Assembly: GCA_027257055.1 (NCBI GenBank)
Contig: JAPVLO010000568.1
Span: forward strand, 186,001 to 250,000
Length of the DNA stretch: 64,000 bases
Direction of reading: 5' to 3'
Source of the DNA: Cephalopachus bancanus
Taxonomy: Eukaryota; Chordata; Mammalia; Primates; Tarsiidae
The notes beneath the pieces were generated by a model, which saw nothing but the letters and a program-made list of their open reading frames with translations, was not told the DNA's origin and did no database searches. The position numbers were made by a program, and so were the translations under genes. Positions 57,168 through 64,000 of the stretch are shown piece after piece (position 1 is the first letter of the stretch; each line of letters opens with the position of its first letter).

Positions 57168-58153
57168 TGAGACAGGGATCCGGCAGGACTAAGTTTCCCA
57201 AGACAGAAGTTATAAGATGAGAACTAAGTTTCTGAAAAGCAAGATGTGGCTGAAAGACTGGCCAAAGCCAGCTGACACCAGCTAAGACCAAAATGGCATC
57301 AAAAGCCACCTCTACTTACTTACTTTTTGCTAATTATATGCTAATTATAATGTATTAGCCTGCACCTACTAGCACCATGACAGTTTACAATTACCATGGC
57401 AACTCCCCAAAGTTATCCTACATGGTTTAAAGAAAGGGAGGAACCCTTGATTCTGGGAACTTTCCACCCCTTTCCTGAAAAACCCATGAGTAATACACCT
57501 CTTGTCTAGCATGTAATCAAGAGATAACTGTAAAAATAAAGCCCCAGCAGTGCACGGCTGCTGTTCTTCCTATAGTCCAGCCCAAGCTGCTCTGCCTATG
57601 GAGTAGCCTGTTCTCTGTCATTTCAATAAACTTGATTTTCTTTTCTTTGCTTTGCTTTCTTTCTTTCTTTTTTTTTTTTTTTTTTGAGTTGGAGTCTCAC
57701 TCTGTCACCCATGCTGGAGTGAAATAGCACACTCACGGCCATCGCAGCCTTGACCTGCCTGGGCTCAGACAATCCTTCCGCCTCAGCCTTCCAAGAAGCT
57801 GGAACTTGAGGTGGCTTATTTTTTTATTTATTGTAGAGACGAGGTCTCACCAAGTTGCCCGGGCTGGTCTTGAACCCCTGAGCTCAGGTGATCCTCTTGT
57901 CTCGGCCTCCCGAAATGCTGGGATTATAGGCTTAAGCCACCATGCCTGGCCTGTTTTTATTTTCCAGTGGAAAACCTCGTGATGTACAGGGGCTGCTCTG
58001 CCTGTAGAGTAGTCTTTTTTCTGTTCTTTTCTTTTAATAAACTCGTTTTTACTTTACCTTGTTGGCTCACTCTTCTATTCTTTTCTACACAAAGCTAAGA
58101 ATCCACTTGACCTCTCAGGCAGGACCCCAGCTTTGGGGTACCCAGCTTTATCA
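57168..58153 (+). mobile_element. ERV1-type solo LTR containing an Alu
   Basis: It starts TGAGACAGGGATCCGGCAGG and ends CCAGCTTTATCA, with GTCT outside both ends (57164-57167 and 58154-58157). A 4-bp duplication is typical of class I (gammaretrovirus-like) ERVs. Recognisable LTR words include GACCAAAATGGCATCAAAAG, ACCATGGCAACTCCCCAAAG, CATGTAATCAAGAGATAACT and TCTGCCTATGGAGTAGCC. Three AATAAA signals are present (57535, 57625, 58036). The block from CTGCTCTGCCT to AATAAACT occurs twice, on either side of the Alu. Without the Alu it is about 700 bases. No internal viral genes. Confidence 0.85.
57669..57951 (-). mobile_element. Dimeric Alu inside the ERV1-type LTR
   Basis: T-rich start, GAGTTGGAGTCTCACTCTGT, linker AATAAATAAAAAAATAAGCC in reverse, and terminal GGCCAGGCATGGTGGCTTAA in reverse. 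Part of the right arm around CTGGAACTTGAGGTGGCTTA is shortened. Possible degenerate duplications are TGATTTTCTTTTC before and TGTTTTTATTTTCC after. Confidence 0.9.
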
Positions 58154-58385
58154 GTCTCAGGATGTTTATACTTTTAACCTGGTGGCTGTTTTCCAAAATG
58201 CAGAAGAAGAATTTATGAGGCCAACTAATGCCTTTGCCCAGAATTGGCATAGTGTCCCTTCTCATAGTGTCTAAGGGTCAAAGCACTCACAGGGCCTACA
58301 TTGTCTTGAGGAGTAGAGAAATAAACTCCCCCTCTTATTGGTGCGGTGGTAAGGTCACATTGAAGGAAAACATGTGGGGTGGGTC

Positions 58386-60097
58386 ATTAAAAAAATGCAA
58401 TCTGCCACACCCTCTTTCCCAGCACAATCAGTCATGGTTTAGAGACTTAAATGTCACAAGCAGAATCAATCTGGTAAAGGAATTGCTGTTTACTTCACAG
58501 TGCTGTGTCATCTATTTTAGCAATGTAATTTAAAAGTGTCCTTACATAATATATGAAGGCATGTCTTCTGCATTAAGTCTACAACAAAGAAATTCAATTG
58601 TGTTTCTTGACTGAATAAAATTTCTCCATTTTTAGCGCTCAAGAAAATAATCTAGCAAGAGAGATCCATTCTTGGCCAAGATTTAAAATGATTTCCAATA
58701 GAACATAAAATATATTGAAGGCAGGAGTCATAAATGAGACAAAGCTTGTTTTGTAAAATAGCCACAGTCTATACCTTTTGTTATCTGGACTAGCTTAACA
58801 CACAAGGAAGTCTGCTAATTATCCTGGGCACATATCAGCCATCCCAGGACATGAAATTGTGCTTAAACTTTCAAGGATGTTGAATGCCGATTAAGCCTAA
58901 AGTTGACCTGTGTTTGAAAGAATATGTCAATCAAAAGCTATAAAACTGGGTCCAGCTACAGAGCTGATCACATGACCTGGTTTCCACTCCTGTGACATTT
59001 TCATCAGTGTGCTTTAGTGGCTATGGATTCGATATGGAGATGTCTCTTTTATGTAGGATCTTAAAAATTTCTGATATTTTAAAGAAATGTCTTTTGCCAA
59101 TGGTTTTAGAATTACCAAGTATATGTCAAAATAACAATGATAATCTTTCTGTGAATGTAGCATGCTGATATAATCTACATTTAATTTGCAGAATTAACTC
59201 TGCTACCATCCCTATCCTTTCATTTGTTCAGACATATTTACCAGATATGCTCATGCTGTTTGCTATTATGTGTTGTTACAAAAGCACGCAGCAAGAAAAC
59301 TTAGGATGTGGCCCATTTGTCATATTGGACATCAATGTTTAAGCCATTGCTACTGTTGAAATTATGTGCCTTCAGAAATCTTGTGACAGTATTCTTAAGG
59401 CACTTGTGAGAATCTAGGAGCCCACAAAAGTAAACAAATTCATTTTAGCTGGATCCAGATCCTAAACCACCTCACATAAAGGATAGAAACATACCTATTT
59501 CTCTAAGCCCAAGTCTAAAAATATAGATCTTCAACATCTAATTATAGGAGGTATCTTTGAAGAAAACATGATGTCCATGCTTTCTTATCTATACTAATTA
59601 TGCCTTTCATTATGCTTAGTGATAAGAGTGAGTTTAAGGTGATCATATGGGTACTTCAAAGAATAAGACATCTAAACAGCACTCACACCCTGTTTCTGGA
59701 GTCTGAAAAACTCCGTGGTGTTCTTTCTGAGAAGAAGGTATTACATGACTTGACTTCACCTGATATTATCTCACCTGCACTTTAACAATCATACACAGGA
59801 TCGTTAACACTTGTTTATCAAGGATCCATTTAAGAGTAGGACTTTTGGTTCCACCATGGACTTGACCATTGTTTCATTGTTTGCATTCTTGGGTTCTGAC
59901 TATGGTCGAGTGCTTTGATGAAGTCTGATCCAGTGACCAATAGATGATGACTTTGCTGAAGAAGTTAAGAAAGCCCTTAAAGAAACTTGCAATGAACACA
60001 TGAATATATCCCTGTGAAGACAGGGAAATAAAATATCAGAATGCCCATGGCTTCATATCACTATGGCTGGTATATACCTTACTCAATATGTACCTGT
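58386..60097. other. No recognisable feature
   Basis: About 1.7 kb with no assignable repeat or convincing coding frame. Confidence 0.4.
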
Positions 60098-60520
60098 TGC
60101 AGGTCAGATTCCCAGGAACTAGACTGAGCCAGATTTGCATGCAGGAGGTTTACTGGGGAGTCCTTTGGGGATTAATAAATATTGGAGAATGAAAGAAGCA
60201 AAATTAGGCAGAGGGAGCTATTGAATTGAGAAGCAATTACAACAAAAGCCTCAGCCAATCCTATGGGGACCTGAAGACCTGGGATGACCCTGAAGAATTT
60301 TCTCAAATTGGGGCAAGTAGGTTGAGTCATTATATACCTAGAATGGCCAATTGTTGGATATCAGATTCCCCTGCAGGAAGGAGGCATGACTTTGAATGAG
60401 GCAGATCACTTCAGGAGAAGGAAATTTCTAGGAAGGGCTAACAGCTGAAGGCTGTCAGCTGCCAATACTCTCAAAAACTGAGGGAGTGAATGCTTGAATC
60501 CTGAAGGTAGCATCTTAGCA
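60098..60520. mobile_element. Ancient LTR-class repeat remnant
   Basis: GTCAGATTCCCAGGAACTAG, GCAGGAGGTTTACTGGGGAG, GAGGCATGACTTTGAATGAG, GCAGATCACTTCAGGAGAAG and AAGGCTGTCAGCTGCC resemble an old LTR-associated repeat that I recall in this order but cannot name. Confidence 0.45.
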
Positions 60521-60999
60521 GCATACCACACATCCATACAGTGCTTATAATATATAAAGTAAGCATTTCTGCAACCATTAAGGACAGTTGGGTCTCTCCT
60601 GTTCTTAAAATCTGCCGAGTTTTTATTCTACAAACAGTACCTATTCCTGAACTACTTCATAATACACTGAAAAAGACATTCCATGAATGTCAAGCAGTTG
60701 TTGATTTCTCATCCTACCAGTGCATTTTTATGAATACATAATACTTTTTCTTACAACTCATGTTTCATCTTAGGGGAAAAAAATGCCAGATAGTTCTGAG
60801 ACACTGATTGAATTCTACTCAGAAAACAATGTCATCTGCATAACCGAAATCTCACACAAATTGAACGTGGAAGAATTTGCTATTATTTCAGGGATAAAAC
60901 ATTTTATGAATACCTTTATTGTCATGTCTTAACAATTTTTAATAATCCACTTACTATTTTTTCTAAGATAAGCTTTATTTATTTCAATTCATTTAGTTA
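60521..60999. other. No recognisable feature
   Basis: AT-rich; a 66-codon frame at 60541-60741 is unsupported. Confidence 0.4.
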
Positions 61000-61235
61000 T
61001 ATAACGCTTATTATATGTTGGGTGCTGTTCTAAGTGTTTAACAAATAGTAATTCATTTCATTCTCAAACAGTCACATGAGTCAGGTAAAATTATTAAACC
61101 CATTTTACTGATAAGAAAACTAAGGAATATAGAACGTTAATTAACTCACATAGCTGATGAGTAGTGGAGCTGTAATTTCAACCAGGCAATCTGCATCCCA
61201 AGTCCCTCTGCTCCTCACCCCTATGCTATACACCT
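61000..61235 (+). mobile_element. MIR SINE
   Basis: TTATATGTTGGGTGCTGTTC, TAATTCATTTCATTCTCAAA, AACCCATTTTACTGATAAGA, TAACTCACATAGCTGATGAG, GTGGAGCTGTAATTTCAACC, CAAGTCCCTCTGCTCC and ATGCTATACACC. Well preserved. Confidence 0.9.
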
Positions 61236-62457
61236 TTGTAATATCATATGCTAATGCCATGTGTGTCTTGATATTTCATGAAAATACAGATGTGAGATCT
61301 TATATGTGAGATCTCCATTTCTCACTCTTTAATGCTGAACAAACAATATGTTAATTCTATGGGATCCAAGACAATTCTATTTCTCAAATATGCATTTGTA
61401 TATATGGTGGAGGGGGAAGGAACAGAGAATGAAAGGAAAGTGATGGTGATAATAGTAAGGGTCTAAGTAGGTGGTATGGATAAAGGAGACAAGACTTTTG
61501 TACATGTGAAATTTATGTTACTTAGGAAGTAGTAATATTATCATATTATCATGTCAAGATTATATCTTAGGACTAGGCTGGCTATCTAATGAGAAAGATG
61601 CCTTAACGCAGTTCCATCCAATCCAGCTTAGTCAGGATAGCCTATCAAAATAATCTACTTTTCCATGTGAGGTGAGCTAAGAAACTTTGGTCAGAAATAC
61701 ATATCCATTTTCCCAGACCATCTCACAGTAATAATTTTTTTCTTATTTTTTTTTCCGCTATGTTCAATTCCTTCTGAAAATATCTTGAAGTTCTCCCAAT
61801 TTCATCTTAAATGTCACAGATATGCACCAGTTATTGTAACATATATTGCCAGCTACATTCATTTCTAATAGTGATGTCCTATTTACCTCTTTTATGTTAA
61901 GCTTTTTGGAAAAGAACTTTCCCAGAACTGCCATCCAGACCAGTGCAACCTCCTAAGACACCGACAGTTTTCATTACTCTACAGGCCACTCCCCCCTCAG
62001 CCCTGAGGCCAGTGTTGCCACGTGACTAGTGGGGCAGCTTCACAAGATGTGCTTTCAGGCTCTTCATTCTGTCTGAGTCATGGATTGGAGGTGCAATATT
62101 TGGTGCAGATGTTGCTTTGCCTAAACCACTTTCTAATCTCCTCACTGTACTGCAAAATCAACAAAGCTGTTTCCTGCCCAAATAATTGTGGGCAGAAAAT
62201 TCGGGCTGCACATGGTCTAAATTACAGAAGTATACCTCATAGGTGGATATGACAACAAAAAAACTGAGGTTGCTTTTTTAAAATTTATTTTCTAGTCACA
62301 AATCCTGTAAATACCCCAACCATGTGTTGAGTCAGATTCACCCACATCACAAGGGCCATAGTGAAAAAATCTTGTATTTCCATACACTCTAGTGTAACTG
62401 GTGACCTTGAACCAACCAGTAAGTTTGAAGTCTTGTGTGAAAGGGGTTCCTCCTTGT
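61236..62457. other. No recognisable feature
   Basis: No repeat assigned. A frame at 62022-62252 (76 codons) includes several cysteines but no motif that I know. Confidence 0.4.
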
Positions 62458-62777
62458 TTATTTTATTTTTTTTATTTCATTTTATTTTATGTTTTGAGTT
62501 GGAGTATTACTCTGTTGCCCAGGCTGGAATGCAGTGGCACACACACGGCCACCCCAGCGTCGCCTTGCTGTGCTCCAGCGATCCTTCCGCCTCAGCCTTC
62601 CATGTAGCCAGAACTGCAGGCGTGCACTACCACGCCTGGCTAATTTTTTTTTATTTATTGTAGAGATGAGGTCTCGCCAAGTTGCCCGAGCTGGTCTCAA
62701 ACCCGTGGGCTCAGGCAATCCACTAGCCTCGGCCTCCCAAAGTGCTGGGATTACAGGCTGAGCCACTGAGCCTGGCC
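62458..62777 (-). mobile_element. Full-length dimeric Alu, lineage-specific
   Basis: In reverse: GGCCAGGCTCAGTGGCTCAG, AACTTGGCGAGACCTCATCT, linker ACAATAAATAAAAAAAAATT, right arm with GGAAGGATCGCTGGAGCACA, and a long mixed A/T tail (ATTTTATTTT). CCTCCTTGT (62449-62457) and CCTCCCTGT (62778-62786) flank it. Confidence 0.93.
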
Positions 62778-62786
62778 CCTCCCTGT

Positions 62787-63234
62787 GGTTTTTCAGGCCA
62801 CAGAGGCACCATGAACTTATGCTCAGATACCTGCAAGTGTTGTATAAAAATATATGAGTTTCATATTTAGATTTTGATAGTAATATAAATATATTCAATT
62901 AAGCATAATTTATATAATACCTTTGACCAATTAACCCTGAATCTGTCACTATATTTCAATGTCTCCATATGTGTAATTAGGTTCACTATCATATTACTGC
63001 TAAATAATATCACTTTACTGTGACTGCCTAATTTTTTAAAAATGTAGTGGCTGTAATATATAAAAGATATGGTTAGCCTCCAGTGAAAGACAAGTGAACT
63101 AACAGCCAACACAGTAAGAGCAGTGGTTTAAGAGTCGTGTGAAAAAGAGAAAAGTGATAGAGGGACGGAGTTGTCATATGGCATATGGTTGCAAAAGTTT
63201 GATGAACTCAGAAGAACATGTCTTCTAGCAGAAC
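62787..63234. other. No recognisable feature
   Basis: AT-rich; nothing assigned. Confidence 0.4.
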
Positions 63235-63625
63235 CACTCAGAAACAAGATCATTCCTGCCACAGAGCCTTTGTAACCCACTGTTACCTCTGTCTGGAATA
63301 CTCATCCCTCTTCCACACAGCAATACTCAAATACGCTTTTACTTGCTTCAAGTTTTTACACAAATTCCACCTTCTCCATCAGGCCTTTTGTATATTCCCA
63401 AACATTTATCTTCCCTTCCTTAGATTTTTCTCCTTAGCGCTCATTGTCATATGACACACTACATATTTCCCTCATGCATTTGGTTTATTATGTCTTCTCA
63501 CACTAGAATTGAAGCTTCATGAAGACAAAAAATTTTTATTTTTCTCTCTGTTGTATCTGTAGCACCCAGAAAAGTGCCACTGGTGCCCTACTAATGTGAG
63601 TCAAATGAATAAACGAGCACATGAA
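63235..63625 (+). mobile_element. L2 LINE 3' end
   Basis: CTCTGTCTGGAATACTCATC, CAAATTCCACCTTCTCCATC, AGGCCTTTTGTATATTCCC, CACACTAGAATTGAAGCTTC, ATGAAGACAAAAAATTTT, CTGTAGCACCCAGAAAAGTG and AATGAATAAACGAGCAC follow the L2 3' end in order. A 78-codon frame in it is not a gene. Confidence 0.85.
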
Positions 63626-63734
63626 TAAATGAAAATAAACACTGTGAGTACTAGTTTGCCTTTATCACGTACACCTTATCTGTCACATTAATGCTATTAA
63701 TTTGTATTTTGTACTTTGTAGTTTTTCTTTTTGT

Positions 63735-64000
63735 GTAATTTATAAAGAAAATAAATTTATTTCTTGGAGTTATGGAGGTTGAGAAGTCCCAGGTCAAGGG
63801 ACTGCATCTGGTAAGAGACTTCTTGCTGGGGAGAACTTTCTGCAGAGTCCCGAGGTGGCACAGGACATCATGCAGTGAAGGGGCTGAGTGTGCTAGCTCA
63901 GATCTCTCTTCCTCTTCTTATAATGGCACCCGTCCTACGCCTGTGATGGGCCATTAATCCATTCACAAATTAATCCACTAATCCATTCATGAGGGCAGAG
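63735..64000 (-). mobile_element. MLT1/MST-type LTR, cut by window end
   Basis: GAAGTCCCAGGTCAAGGGAC, TGCATCTGGTAAGAGACTTC, TTGCTGGGGAGAACTTTCTG, CAGAGTCCCGAGGTGGCACA, TTCCTCTTCTTATAATGGCA and CCATTCATGAGGGCAGAG are the complement of a MaLR LTR body. The 5' part of the LTR must lie beyond the window. The 61-codon frame is not a gene. Confidence 0.8.

Larger units (their letters stand above)
56808..58385 (-). mobile_element. MLT1-type LTR split by a younger LTR
   Basis: Left part to 57167: TATTGCTGAATAACAAATTA, GATGAATGAAGCTGGAGGAT and ACAGGATGGTGGTCT. Right part from 58158: CAGGATGTTTATAC, GAATTGGCATAGTGTCCCTT, CTAAGGGTCAAAGCACTCAC and GAAATAAACTCCCCCTCTTA. Joining them restores GGTGGTCTCAGGATG, as in related LTRs. 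The pyrimidine tract and the ERV1-type LTR lie inside. Confidence 0.72.

Noticed and set aside
62482..62898. 138-codon minus-strand open frame
   Set aside because: It is a translation of the Alu at 62458-62777 plus flanking DNA; no gene context.

Overview
The window is AT-rich vertebrate DNA and looks intergenic or intronic. I find no protein-coding exon, tRNA, rRNA, CRISPR array or operon-like structure that can be supported. All long-looking open frames are short, lack conserved motifs, or lie inside transposable elements. The annotation is therefore essentially a map of mobile elements of several ages, many of them nested. Dimeric 7SL-derived Alu elements show that the source is a primate. 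The Alus have a consensus unlike AluS/AluY of monkeys and apes (left arm ends GAGCCCGGCC in reverse, right arm tail ends CCAACTC). I see none of the tRNA-derived composite SINEs typical of galagos and lorises, nor the right-arm variant I associate with lemurs. My best guess is a tarsier, with a strepsirrhine as the alternative; this is inference from remembered consensus features.

Layout. 1-11 kb: mostly unannotated sequence with old MIR, L2 and LTR remnants, then an old L1M (7.5-9.4 kb) split by an Alu. 11-12.5 kb: a shrunken MaLR-type provirus with two LTRs and a primer-binding site. 12.9 kb: an Alu right-arm monomer with its own target-site duplication. 18.1-19.0 kb: a well-bounded solo LTR of betaretrovirus-like (ERVK) appearance inserted in a GATA microsatellite. 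19.0-19.7 kb: an older LTR split by an Alu. 21.6-24.0 kb: a long L2 LINE broken by three Alus. 25.8-26.4 kb: a 585-bp internally deleted mariner DNA transposon with terminal inverted repeats, TA duplications and a transposase C-terminal remnant. 28-32 kb: a dense complex of L1M fragments. 33.6-34.3 kb: a younger L1 3' end inserted in a MIR. 35-42 kb: sparse, with CR1/L3, L2 and a TC/TG microsatellite. 43-44.1 kb: a 5'-truncated L1 with a frameshifted ORF2 end. 46.2 kb: a complete MLT1 LTR. 47-50.1 kb: an old L1M rearranged around a 270-bp inverted repeat. 53.8-54.7 kb: an L1 carrying an apparent 3' transduction. 55.8-58.4 kb: Alu pair plus a three-layer nest (Alu in ERV1-type LTR in MLT1 LTR). 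60-64 kb: MIR, Alu, L2 and an MLT1 LTR cut by the window end.

Family names (MLT1, L1M, MER5A, L2, MIR, L3) come from recognising consensus motifs by eye; subfamily labels and fragment ends are approximate. Insertions with clear target-site duplications or reconstructable empty sites are the most secure calls.
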